Of a stretch of 64,000 nucleotides of DNA, positions 23,467 to 34,154 are shown piece after piece. Under the pieces are notes generated by a model. It worked only from the letters and a program-made list of their open reading frames with translations, was not told where the DNA came from and did not search any database. Numbering within the stretch: position 1 is the stretch's first letter; the number at the start of each line of letters is the position of its first letter. A program made the translations under genes and the position numbers. This DNA is from Ligustrum vulgare. Lineage: Eukaryota; Streptophyta; Magnoliopsida; Lamiales; Oleaceae. The stretch covers positions 22,203,491 to 22,267,490 of the forward strand of contig OY743190.1 in the NCBI GenBank assembly GCA_963555705.1, written 5' to 3'.

Positions 23467-23468
23467 AT

Positions 23469-24772
23469 TGAAAATTTAAAGTTGTCTAAATTTGACTTTT
23501 AAACGAACAGACTATCAAAAATTGATCTGGACAGTTATGTATTATCAGAACACACAAAATTCTATTTTACCGCAGATCTAGATGAATACTTATATTCCAG
23601 ATTCATCTAGATTATAGAATGTGAACAATCTAAATAAAATATGCAGAATTCTAAATAGACAAGAACACAATGTTTGAGCTTAACATAGGAAAAACCCTAA
23701 CAGGGAAAACCCACGTGCCCGCACCCTGCGGACAAAAATCAATCACTACATAAGAAAATAGTTCATACAGATCAATCTAAACTACAGGATAAATCTACGT
23801 ATAGACTTATCAAACATCCAAGAAATATATCACTCCCTGATCCTTCCATGACATGTAATATGAGCTGGCGGGACCAGTAGCTTTCTTTGAATCTGCAACA
23901 CTCTTCAGCAATCTCAAACTCCTGTTCGATCTCGATCCAAACCTCCCTTTTGATCTTCAGGCTGAAGGACTTTTCTTTCTCAGTGATTGATAAACTCCTC
24001 CCAGAGAAACACGATTTATCAATCGATTTTTGGCATGAAAGAATAAGTTCTATATCTCTAGAATATTCATGCACATCAAGAAGTCACACAATGAAGAAGC
24101 CGTGTTTAATTAGCACCACACGAAAATATTACCTTCTTGGAGAAAACGTCCATTTTTCTCCCATCTAAATGCAATTGGATTTCTTGTCAATCAAGATTCC
24201 TTATTGCATAAAATCTCTATTACCTGCAAGTTAATCAAAGATAACTAGAGATAATGATATGATATTCAGAAATAAATCTTACCTTAAGTAAAGATAAGGT
24301 AAGATACTCACAATTGATTATGGAATAGAAGGTCTTACCATGTGAAGTGATAAACTTTAATGTCCAGAATTCAAGATACTCGGCCATATAAAGAAAAAGA
24401 TCTTACCATGTGTAAAGATACACTTGAATACCAAGAATCAAGATGCTTGGCCTAATCCCATTTGATTATGCTCGGCCATATCAAGAAGGAAACTTACCAC
24501 AATATCATATCTTGATTCTAATCATAAAAGATCAATATTTCTCGATTCAAAAAAATATCACAAGATTTCAAGATCAACATATCATGATTCTAAAAGATCA
24601 ATATTTCTTGATTCATCCAAAATCATTATCTCCAAAAATAAAATGATTATCACAAACATAGGAGATATTATATTCAAGAAATAATTACGTAATTTAATTA
24701 AACTTAATAAATATTACTAAACACACGTGTAAAGTAATTAAATTAAATTCACTTAAATTACAATATGTAGAA
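23469..24772 (-). repeat. 5' LTR of SIRE-like copia, outer end lost
   Basis: Colinear with 15390-16705. Homology stops at gtagaaa; the remaining ~46 bases of the left copy (to aagttaaca) are absent and copia integrase coding sequence follows at once. The LTR promoter region therefore lacks its U3 start. Confidence 0.85.
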
Positions 24773-24855
24773 AGCTAAATCTAAGACATTTCCTAAATTT
24801 ACAGCCTGGTTAAAAATTGTTGAAAACAAAATTAAAAGAAAGTTAAAAACTTTAA
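24773..24855 (+). pseudogene. Copia-2 integrase core, part 1
   Basis: Reads KTFPKFTAWLKIVENKIKRK then LKTL. This is the segment between the first and second catalytic Asp in copia integrases (F-x-K-x-K-x-x-V-E-N-Q-x-x-x-K-I-K-x-L-R-T/S-D-N-G). The MITE follows directly, and the next codons (RTDNG) appear on its other side. Confidence 0.75.
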
Positions 24856-25364
24856 TGGTACGTTTGATAGTAAGGGTGGAATTTGGGTGGAAAGAAAATG
24901 AATTCCAGGGAATTGAATTCCTGGAAATTAGAAATTTAATGTGTTTGATTAATTTAATTTTCTAGGTAGAAAAAGTAGGAAATTTTCCAACTTTTTTTGT
25001 TTGATTGACATTATTTTCCATGGAAAATAAAGTAAAATTGATCTATTTTAATAAAAAAAACATTTTTTAAAATTTTTGCACACATTTGTACTTGATAATA
25101 ATAATGTTAATTTTTAGGAAAAAAATAAATCAATTAACAATAACAAAAATGATCAAACGTAACGAAAATGGTATAAGATTTTTCATGAAAAATAAAATAT
25201 CTTCCCCCCTTGAAAAATGAATTCATTCAAAACAAGGAAAAGAATTTCGAGGCAAGTGGAAAAATGAATTTCATGGAAAATTTAGATAACCAAACAGCGC
25301 AAAGTTGGAAATTCACATGGAAAATCATATTTTCCATAGAAAATTACGCGAATCAAACGCACTC
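24856..25364. mobile_element. Tourist-like MITE
   Basis: A 509-bp AT-rich non-coding insertion. Terminal inverted repeats are tggtacgtttgata at the left and the complement of tcaaacgcactc at the right (shared core cGTTTGAT). It is flanked by taa on both sides (24853-24855 and 25365-25367), the target preference of PIF/Harbinger Tourist MITEs. Removing it with one taa rejoins codons for K-T-L and R-T-D-N-G of the copia integrase, which independently fixes both boundaries. Internal inverted words (ttttccatggaaaat and similar) give it strong folding potential. A second, inverted copy is at about 34805-35142. Confidence 0.82.
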
Positions 25365-25367
25365 TAA

Positions 25368-26339
25368 GAACTGATAATGGATTTGAGTTTTGTAACTTTG
25401 AGTTTGACAATTTTTGTAAAGAAAAGGATATAGACACAGAACTGTGAAATATACACCTCAACAAAATTGGGTGGCTGAAAGAGTGAACAAGACCTTAATG
25501 AATAAGGTTAGGTGTATGTTGATTAACTTAGGCCTTGCTAAAGGATTCTGGGTTGAAGCTGTTAGAACTGTGAAATATACACCTCAACAAAATTGGGTGG
25601 CTGAAAGAATGAACAGGACCTTAATGAATAAGGTTAGGTGTATGTTGATTAGCTCAGGCCTTGCTAAAGGATTTTGGGCTGAATATGTCAGTACTATAGC
25701 TTATCTTATTAATAGATCCCACCACAAGAGCGACTGGAAAACCTCCTGACCTAAATCACATTAGGATATTTGGGTGTGCTGCATGTGCACACCAGAGTGA
25801 AGGAAAATTGGAACCAAGGGCAACTAAATGTGTTGTGTTGGGGTATCCTGATGGAGTAAAAGGGTATAAACTGTGGATTTTAGGAGTGCAAGCTATAAAA
25901 ATTATTAATAGCAGGGATGTTGTGTTTAATGAGTCTGAAATGCCATGTTTGAAAAAGCAATCTAATAAAGTTGATGAACCTGAAGCTATTAACAGAACTA
26001 AATATCATTTAGAGTTGAAAAGGTTATCTAATACCCAAGATAATACTCCTGAATCTGTTATTCCTCCAGAAGGAGAGGATGAAGCTGGACCTGTAGAACC
26101 TGCAGGTGATGGGGATACTGAACCACATGTTGAAGTTGAATTTGAAATACCTAATCCCATAGAAAATGATACCACCATCCAAGATTACCATCTGGTTAGA
26201 GATAGGGAGAGAAGACAGGTGAGAAATAAACCTAGATATGAAATACAAAACCTGACTAATTTTGCCTTAGTTTCAGGTGAAGCCATTGATCATATTGAAC
26301 CTACTTCCTTTGTGGAAGCTATGAATGGACAAAAATCTG
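25368..26339 (+). pseudogene. Copia-2 integrase, part 2
   Basis: Second catalytic Asp in RTDNGFEFCNFEFDNFC. After a one-base shift near 25428, the block TVKYTPQQNWVAERVNKTLMN carries the third catalytic residue (Glu of VAER). This block of 42 codons is repeated immediately in frame (25441-25566 and 25567-25692). Both copies carry Trp where copia integrases have Gly (NGVAER). The C-terminal part follows with LEPRATKCVVLGYPDGVKGYKL and SRDVVFNESEM, then an acidic Pro/Glu linker leading to RT. Confidence 0.85.
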
Positions 26340-27369
26340 AAAATTGGAAAGATGCAATGAAAGAAGATATGAAATCTCTAAGTGGAAAAAAAAAAAAAAA
26401 AATTGGAATCTTGTCAAGGTGCCTGAAAAACAAAAGATAATCCAATGTGAATGGATTTACAAATTAAAAGAGGGATTGAGTCCTATAGATCCTTTAAGGT
26501 ATAAGGCCTGATTAGTGTCCAAAGGATTCACCCAAAGGAAGGGCATTGACTATAATATGATATTTTCCCCTGTGATAAAATACAAGACCATAAGATTGGT
26601 GCTTACTTTGGATCGATGTTCAATTTAATTGTGAATTGAAACAATTAGATTTAAAAACAACTTTCCTACATGGGAAGCTAGAGGAAGATATCTATATGAG
26701 TCAACCTCACGGCTTTGAGATGAAGGGTAAGTCTTAGTTTGTTTGCAAACTTAATAAATCCTTATATGGTTTGAAATAAAGTCCCAGGAAATGGTATAAA
26801 CGTTTTGATTCATATGCCATTAAAGTTTGTTTTAAAAGTGAATATGATTCCTTCCTTTACTATAATAACAGTAAATATGGAAATGGGGTTTACCTACTTT
26901 TATATATTGATGATATGTTATTGACTAGTCCTAGTAAAGGAGAAATCAGGAAAACAAAAATCTTTTAAAATATGAATTTGATATGAAATATCTAGGTTGT
27001 GCTAGAAAGATCTTAGATATGGTTATTAATAGAAATAGGATTGAAAATAAGTTGACTATTTCTCAAGAGACATACATGGAAAAGGTAATAACTAAATTTG
27101 GCATGAAAGATGTTAAACATATTAATGTGCCTTTGGTAGCTCATGTGAACTTGTCATCTGCTCATTTTCTTAAAACTGAGGAAGAACTAAATCAAATGAA
27201 GCATATCCCTTATGCTAATGCAATATGTCCTGTTATGTTTTCTATGATTACTACCATACCTGACTTTGCTTATGCTATTAGTTTTCTCGAAAGATTTATG
27301 TCTAATCCGGGGAAACCACACTGGGCTGGGTTGAAATGTCTCTTAAGATACATTAGTGGTACTTAAAGA
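26340..27369 (+). pseudogene. Copia-2 reverse transcriptase
   Basis: RVT_2 begins with SENWKDAMKEDMKSL, then a 16-base A run at 26388-26403 that breaks the frame. WIYKLKEGLSPIDP and [19 protein letters not shown] follow. The catalytic box LLYIDDMLLTSPSKGE is near 26895-26940 with both Asp intact. KYLGCARKILDM and QETYMEKVITKFGMKD continue in the next frame. Stops are frequent between 26500 and 26980. Confidence 0.85.
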
Positions 27370-27780
27370 GTAGGATTAGTGTATGAGAAAATATCTGATG
27401 TGTTAACCTTGAAAGTTTATGTGGATTCAGACTTTACTGGTGACAAAGACCAAAGAAAATATACAACTGCATACTTTTTTCACTTTAGGTGATAACTGTA
27501 TTACTTGAAAGTCTCGATTGCAATCTACTATGACTTTATCTAGCACTGAGGCTGAATATGTCTTAATAATTGATGTTGTAAAAAAAAGTATTTGGCTTAA
27601 AGGAGTTTTGAATGAATTAAATTTCTTGCATGAACATGCTACCATTTTTACTGATAGTCAAAGTCTTTTGTTGTTAAGCAAAAATCTTGAATATCATGAA
27701 AGGTCAAAGCATATTGAAGTTAAATACCATTTCACTAGGGAGAAATATCTACATGTGAAGTTAATTTGGTTAAGGTTTAT
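27370..27780 (+). pseudogene. Copia-2 RNase H, part 1
   Basis: VYVDSDFTGDKDQRKYTTAY, a broken S-W-K-S-x-x-Q, then STMTLSSTEAEYV, HATIFTDSQSLLLLSKNLEY and HERSKHIEVKYHFTRE. The coding sequence is cut at ggtttat by the gypsy LTR terminus tgtggcgtccc, and continues at 33945. Confidence 0.85.
27776..27780. repeat. Target-site duplication, left
   Basis: tttat, matched by tttat at 33945-33949. Copia-2 RNase H reading continues across when one copy and the insert are removed. Confidence 0.75.
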
Positions 27781-28078
27781 TGTGGCGTCCCAATTTTTGT
27801 GTATTTATTTATTTTCCCGCCATATTTTGATTTTTCAAACAAATAAAATAGTATTTTATCCACCCGCTCTAAAGATGAATTTGAACTTTTATTTTTAAAG
27901 CATAATTGGACATTATTCAAATAAGTATTTTTCACTGAAATATCATTTGGAATTTAATTTAGAAGAAAACAAAATAAACTTACTATAATATAAAAAGTTT
28001 ATAGTTAGTAGTTGAGATAAAAATATCTGTTTAAAATAGGGAACAGAGAGCGGATAGTAGAAGAAAGTTGGGAATAGC
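27781..28078 (-). repeat. 3' LTR of the inserted gypsy, partial
   Basis: About 300 bp aligned with 31297-31620. Shared words include cattttgatttttcaaacaaa, gaatttgaacttttattt and gagcggatagt. Homology ends near gaatagct. The next bases (tgtagcgatcgagaa at 28079) resemble another gypsy LTR terminus. Confidence 0.7.
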
Positions 28079-31000
28079 TGTAGCGATCGAGAATTTTTCA
28101 GTTGATTATAAAATAAATATTTAATTTCTCAAAAGCGTGTCGTTACAAATTTACCTATTTTTAAATTAGAGCGTGGTCGTCTAGCCATATTAATTATTTT
28201 GAGCCAATAAAATATAATTTGAGTTCCATTCAATTTCTAGCCGAATTTCATATTTTCTAACATTGTCCAAATCCAAAAAATTATTTAAACTCCAAAATTA
28301 TTATTTATTTTAAATACGAATTATTTTTAAGTCTAAATTTTCAAAGTTCAATTTTAATATTATCCAAATTTATTTTAATTGAACGTCTTATCTTTTAAAT
28401 AATTATTTTTAAATGTATTATCTCCCCACTTGATTTCTTGTATCCCAAGTTTTCACAATAATATTCTAAACCAAATGTTTCCATATTCAAAATTCTATTC
28501 CAACTATAACACTTTCCATACCAAATCTATATATACACATATTCCCCAATTCTAACATAAAATAACTGACGAGGGAAATATTTCAATTTTCCCTTATCAC
28601 AAAGGAAGAAAGAACTTTGGACTTAGGAGCAAAAAAATGTTCTTTCAAGAAATGGAGGGATTGAAGAAGAAAACACATTAGAGATACCAATTCTCTACAG
28701 TTCAATTTTAACGTCATACTTTGAAATAGAAGGGGTATAACGAAATTAATGAAGTATGAAGAAAATTGAGGGAAAAGAAAATTCTTTAGCTCCAAAGGAA
28801 AACTGTATCCAAATCGTACAAATTTCAATCTAGGAAAGTTAATTAACATGAATATATTTCATTAAAGTCAAAATATATCATAATTTGATAAAGGCATAGA
28901 AAATCTTGATCCACATGTGACCATGTTTATCATGTCAGGTAGATGAATATTAATGAGTAGTATTCGAGTTAAAAGCAAATCAAGATGCCACGATTCTAGA
29001 GTAGGATTGTCACATTCTTTCATGAAGCGAAATGACAAAGAGAAATATGTGACTTATAGATAGGAAAATATCAAATCAGGAATTACAAGAAACAATCGAT
29101 TGTTGAATATGCATAATTAAATGAGTAACACCCGAACAATAAATTATCAAAATTGAGTGTTAGGATTATCACATCATTTCCTGAACGAAAATGATAAATA
29201 AGAAGATGTGATTAATAAATAAATGAGTTTGGTAATTATCCAACATGATGGGTAATTTACAAGAGCGTAAACAAATATGTTTGGTTAAACAATTTATATG
29301 ACAAGTGATATGTCTACAAATGAAATGTTTAATCACAGAAAGGTTTTATTGAGAGGAAAGACAAGTGAAATGTCTACAAATGCCGAAGATGAGATTCACT
29401 AAGAAAATGATCTCAATCATTTTGGTTTTCCTTCACATGCAAGTGAGAGGAAAAATCTTTTTATAAGTGAAGACTTAAATTTCAGACCATTTAACTTTCA
29501 CAAAAGGACAATAAATACTATTAGAGTCCAATAAATTGAGGTTTGTTATGTCATTTCGAATAATACGATGACTGGGCTTAAGGATATGATCGATCTGGAT
29601 CATAAATGATACTAATTGATTATATTGCAAGATTCTGTAGTATTGAATAATTTACATTCATGGAGGGTGAGATATGGGTCCCAAATTTAATCGGTCTACT
29701 GAATGTGAAGGGAAATCAAGATTTTAAACATTCAATATACCAATAAGTGGGTAATTTAGAATTTCAGAAGCTGGACAATGATTGGACCATCAAGAGATAT
29801 AATTGAGGTGGCAACAATCAGACAATCAAGAGACATAATTGAAACGAATAGATATACAAAACAAATGGATTACAATACAATGCATTATCTGAGTCAAATA
29901 GTTATTAATGAACAAATGTTCATTAAAGAGACCAATAAACGTAGATTCAAATATTTATTAATGAACCAATCTCATGAAAACTGATGGATGTCGAGTCAAC
30001 AGAATGTTTAGGTAGGAGTCAATATTCAAAACTTACGACATCTCAAAAAAATAGATATTCAATAAGGTAAACCAAGAATAGAGTCTTCAAACTTTTCATG
30101 AATACTATTATATTAGAATGAATTTCGAGACCAATGTAATAAATGATTACAACATAAGATTTGGGCTCGTTGGAATATATTTCAATTCAATGAAGTAAAA
30201 GATCACAAGCAAAGAATATCAGATTATTACAATTCTCTCAGCGATACAATTTCTGAACTTTCCTTATATTAAGGAAAACAATAAGGGTGCTTTTAGATAA
30301 GATGATGGTGAGAGAATATAAATTAATATCACAAAACACATGCAAAATAAATTATGTGAAAATTAAAGTTCGATAAGGGTGTTTTAGTGAGTATTTTATG
30401 AAGGGAAAGAGTTATCTTTTTATATCTTTGACGAGGACTAATGAGATGATTCAATATTCTTGTACAAGTACGATCCATGATATATTTCGAAAGGTGTAGT
30501 TGAATATTAAGGAACAACAGGATCATTTGCACAATATTAATGGGAACGTACATATGGTGGGAAATATCATTACCGTTTCCGTTACTGGCCATTATCATTC
30601 TTAGCTACTCCATAAAATAACTAAATTGATGCACATCTTACATTGTGCATCCTAAGATTGACTGCAAGGCATTATCATGATTCATGCATACATGTATAGG
30701 TTTCCTTAATATGAGAGTAATCGTAAAGAATTCCAAAATCTTTCCAATGATGAACTTGAAAGCTTAGCTATCAAAACCTGTATACCTTATTCTCAAACCA
30801 AGAATATTCCGTCCTTTAAATGTCGACATCAAGTTCCTGAGTGTCGACGTCCCAGAATATAAATTCTCAAAATTCTTGAACACAACATCTCAGACGTCAT
30901 CACTCTTAATTTACATTTCACTAGATAATCTTCGTTCCAAGTATTTTATGAAGAACACATATTCTTTAGCTGTTGAGCATGTTCTATCAACAAATTTCTT

Positions 31001-31279
31001 CCAATATATCACACTTATCTCATCATCTTTAGAAATATTCATATCACATTTTATTTTGTAGGCTCTAGACTCCTAAGTTGAACTGTCATTTCAAGTTTAA
31101 CTCAGGATATTAAATAAATATCCATGTAGGAAAATTATTTCCAGGAAAATATCCACTTAGGATTTCACTTTTTTGACAATTAATTCACATAAAACAAGAA
31201 ATAACTCACTTGGTTGGTGCACTCCAAATGACTGTGGACATGTGTACACTTGGTAGTCTTCAAAATCATTTAAAACCAT
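28079..31279. other. Unresolved LTR-like and non-coding sequence
   Basis: Starts with a possible LTR terminus (tgtagcgatcgag). About 340 bases on there is a G-rich purine tract on the minus strand (caagtggggagata, complement at 28418-28431) and a plus-strand TATA-like ctatatatacac near 28528. Between 28990 and 29830 several words recur imperfectly (taggattgtcacattc/taggattatcacatca; gacaagtgatatgtctacaaatg twice; atcaagagatataattga twice). No retroelement domain can be read in any frame. A second nested LTR element is possible but unproven. Confidence 0.4.
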
Positions 31280-31291
31280 GCTCTGATACCA
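31280..31291 (-). other. Primer-binding site, tRNA-iMet type
   Basis: Minus strand tggtatcagagc, a perfect match to the plant initiator-Met PBS core, five bases inside the LTR. Confidence 0.85.
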
Positions 31292-32782
31292 CGCGATGTG
31301 GCACCCCAAATTCATTTCCAAATTCATTTTCAATTTTTATGCATTTATTTATTGTCCCGTCATATTTTGATTTTTCAAACAAATGAAATAGTATTTTATT
31401 CACCCCCTTTAAATATGAATTTGAACTTTTATTTTAAAGCATAATTTGACATTATTAAAAATAAGTATTTTTCTCTGAAATATCATTTGAAATTTAATTT
31501 AGAAGAAAATAAAATAAACTAACTATAAGATAAAAACTTTATAGTTAGTAGTTGACATAAAAATATCTGTTTAAAACAGGGAACATAGAGCGGATAGTGG
31601 AAGATAGCCATGAATAGCTATTTAAAATATTTAACTATTTTGAAATAGAAATAAAACTATTTAAACGTAGTTGGACCTTTTTGGGTTTCCCTGGTGAGAG
31701 ACTCATGAACCACGGTCAGGTACACAATACACAAACGTCCCGTCATTTGAGAAATGGCACCAACCTCCATTTCATGCATTGTCACACTTACAATGCAAAA
31801 CGGAATGAGCTAATGCCCAGCAAGTAACATATGCATGATAATGTGCATGAGTTTCGATTTACTTTCTCACAATTATTTTATTCTAGGCTCCGTGCCTTTT
31901 CGTTATCTCGGTTTATCCACATTTTTTACTTGGGGTTGAATCCACTACGTTGTACCGTATGAGCTCAAATATCAACATGGCCGATAACATGCGCCTTCCA
32001 GTGCCTGTGGTCCATCATCGCCCACCGAGACTCAAGACTCCACAATTTGTATCCATCGTCCCCCACTGAGACTCAAGATACTGCACCAGGAATTATATTA
32101 TATCAATCAGGCTTGACCTATTATATACGGCGCTCGACGTGCCGATCCGCAGTCCCAAGGCCACCAAGAGACCTCCCGACACCACCCGTATATTGGCACT
32201 GGACCGCCAACACCCTATCATCGACTACCCTCAATGACCGTTGGGAGTCTCAAGAAAGTATAAATATCTAGATGCGAAGTAAAGTACGATAAACTTGTAG
32301 GGCAATTCTACTAGCATCCACATCATTCTCTATCAATATATCTCCATATACTTTTTATATCTTTCTTTATCATTTATGAAGGACTTCTTCTAAGTCCACA
32401 CAATGCACATGTCAATGCCCATGAATGTCAACATATATTTCATCCATCAATTGTACATCATAATCATGTAATATGGCATTACAATGATTTCATGTGCATT
32501 AATAACATGACATATCATTAATTCATGTCTCGCATGCTTTCAACACATACAAATAATTGTCACATCATATTTCACGAATATTGCACCAATAATATACCTC
32601 ACATAGTCACGTATGAGCACATAATAATAATAATAATAATACTATGTTTTGCATTGTAATTAAAATGTTACTTACCTCATTCCTTAGGTATTTTAGAGTT
32701 CAGGACTTTATTTATCAATACTTTGCACCACTAATACTCACTTAGAATCGAACTATAATGATTATCACTCCTTACCTTACAG

Positions 32783-32814
32783 GAAGGGGGGTCGACCCCC
32801 CATTCTTATTAATT

Positions 32815-32845
<31 letters not shown>

Positions 32846-32887
32846 GGGAACCCACCTTATTAATAAAAAGAGGGGTCAACCCCCCTC
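32783..32887. repeat. Inverted repeat around T11-G24 homopolymers
   Basis: Left arm ggaaggggggtcgacccccc (with the 16-bp perfect palindrome ggggggtcgacccccc at 32787-32802) plus attaat. The centre is 11 T then 24 G (32814-32848). The right arm is attaataaaaagaggggtcaacc and so on, complementary to the left arm. The G run can form a quadruplex and the arms a hairpin. Such a run is also a place where assemblies fail, so its exact length is uncertain. Confidence 0.75.
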
Positions 32888-33555
32888 CAGTCTTTCTGTT
32901 TTTCCTCCCGTTTTCATCGACCGACTGACTAAATTGCAATTATTTTATTTGCTCTTTTAGTCCCAAAAAATATAAGATTTATATTTTTGTCCCAAAATTT
33001 ATTAAAAACTACTAAAATGACTCTAAAAAATTATAGGGTCATATGAAGTCAAAATAGAAAATTCTTGGGGGCCATTATGAATTTGTTGACAAGTACTTTG
33101 TAATGATATTTTCGGATCCTAAAATCGATACCCAAGGTAAAAGTTATCGCTCGTCAAAATTAACCACTTAAAAAATATTTTATTTCGATTTCTTTTCAAG
33201 TGGCTACTTTCGTTTTAATTTCCGGTACGCTTATTGTCATCAAAATTGAACTTTCAATATACCATTCTAAAATACTCACGTTCTAGTTTTCCATATCCTC
33301 GCTAAAACGCAATATTGTCAACTACAGCAAAAGTTGCATCTTGTCAAAATAAGCTGTTTAAAACTAACATTTTCGAATGCCAACCTTCTTTATTAAAGTT
33401 TTCGAGGCACGTACGTCAACTGAATACGTGTCTACAATATGCCATTTTGAAGGTCATTCAATGCTCTACATGATGGTATTCTCGAATAGTCGAGACAGAT
33501 AACAAAACTAAGAATTTACGTGTCCCAAAACTATACGTGTTATTCATCGTTAATA

Positions 33556-33560
<5 letters not shown>

Positions 33561-33586
<26 letters not shown>
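33561..33586. repeat. (TA)n microsatellite
   Basis: 13 uninterrupted TA units. Confidence 0.95.
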
Positions 33587-33944
33587 AACAATGTTACGTC
33601 CAACTTATTATATATATTATTATATTATTTTAGTTATTATTATTATTTTGACCAAAAGTTTACGGTTTAACTTTAGTCTATTATTTCTCAATGTTAGAAC
33701 GAATTCTTAGTTCCACTTTGAAGTACATTTCATACACTTCAATCCATATCTCCCAATTGTGGAATCGATAGTCGATTTATTAAATCGATAAAATTACTGA
33801 AAGTAATATTTAATATTCTTATTTGTTTTTCGTTTATATTACGTACGTCAACTAAATTAAAAGTCTTATTTAATATCGAATAGGCCCCTTTATTAAATGT
33901 AAATAATTTAATATAATAATAGGACGAATTTTTGAGTCGCAACA

Positions 33945-34042
33945 TTTATACTAATTTAAATCCATCTGATATGGGGACAAAAGTTTTGAATTCTTGTACG
34001 TTTAAAACTTATTTATCTTTGCTTCATATTGATACTGGTTAA
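33945..34042 (+). pseudogene. Copia-2 RNase H, part 2 (pol C-terminus)
   Basis: Reads YTNLNPSDMGTKVLNSCTFK then TYLSLLHIDTG and a taa stop at 34040-34042. The N-P-A-D-M-x-T-K motif is the conserved C-terminal end of copia polyproteins. It is the direct continuation of the frame ending VNLVKV at 27780, which confirms the nested insertion. Confidence 0.85.
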
Positions 34043-34140
34043 ATTCTTTTCAGGTACTGGGCAATGATGGAAGATTACACATATACATTATGCATTCTGC
34101 AACCACGAGAGAGAGAGAGGGAGAGGAGCAACATTCAAAG

Positions 34141-34154
34141 ATCAAGGTGAAGAT
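34141..34154 (+). other. Copia-2 polypurine tract
   Basis: atcaaggtgaagat just before tgtaaattgttg. Compare the usual copia AAGGTGGAGATTGTT. Confidence 0.6.

Larger units (their letters stand above)
15390..24772 (-). mobile_element. SIRE-like Ty1/copia retrotransposon
   Basis: A 9.4-kb element on the minus strand: 5' LTR at the right (23469-24772), PBS, gag, protease, a partial integrase, RT, RNase H, a 2.4-kb post-pol region, PPT, and 3' LTR at the left (15390-16752). The long post-pol region, the gag style (LVGSLMTYEL, KKPGIAFKA) and ~1.3-kb LTRs fit the SIRE/Maximus lineage. The pol order PR-INT-RT-RH proves copia. The 5' LTR has lost its outer ~46 bases and now joins copia-2 integrase sequence, so no target-site duplication can be read. 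Frameshifts and the integrase deletion make it non-autonomous. Confidence 0.85.
27781..33944 (-). mobile_element. Gypsy element inserted in copia-2
   Basis: 6164 bp, bounded by tgtggcgtccc at the left and gagtcgcaaca at the right, with 5-bp target-site duplications tttat at 27776-27780 and 33945-33949. A perfect Met-tRNA PBS on the minus strand (31280-31291) lies next to the LTR starting at 31297, so the element points left. The right LTR (31297-33944) is long. The left LTR shares only its first ~300 bp with it before another sequence intervenes at about 28079. I found no gag or pol domain in 28079-31279, so this is probably a non-autonomous or partly replaced element. Confidence 0.75.
31297..33944 (-). 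repeat. 5' LTR of the inserted gypsy
   Basis: 2648 bp, tgtggcacccc to gagtcgcaaca on the plus strand; on the minus strand it starts tgttgcgactc, a common gypsy LTR start. It contains the short repeated phrase ccgagactcaaga (near 32025 and 32070 with one change), a TAA microsatellite at 32626-32646, the poly-T/poly-G hairpin at 32783-32887, and an (AT)13 run at 33561-33586. The ORF at 32047-32271 is incidental. Confidence 0.7.

Noticed and set aside
32047..32271. 74-codon Pro/Thr-rich ORF
   Set aside because: Lies inside the gypsy LTR (31297-33944), with no recognisable domain.
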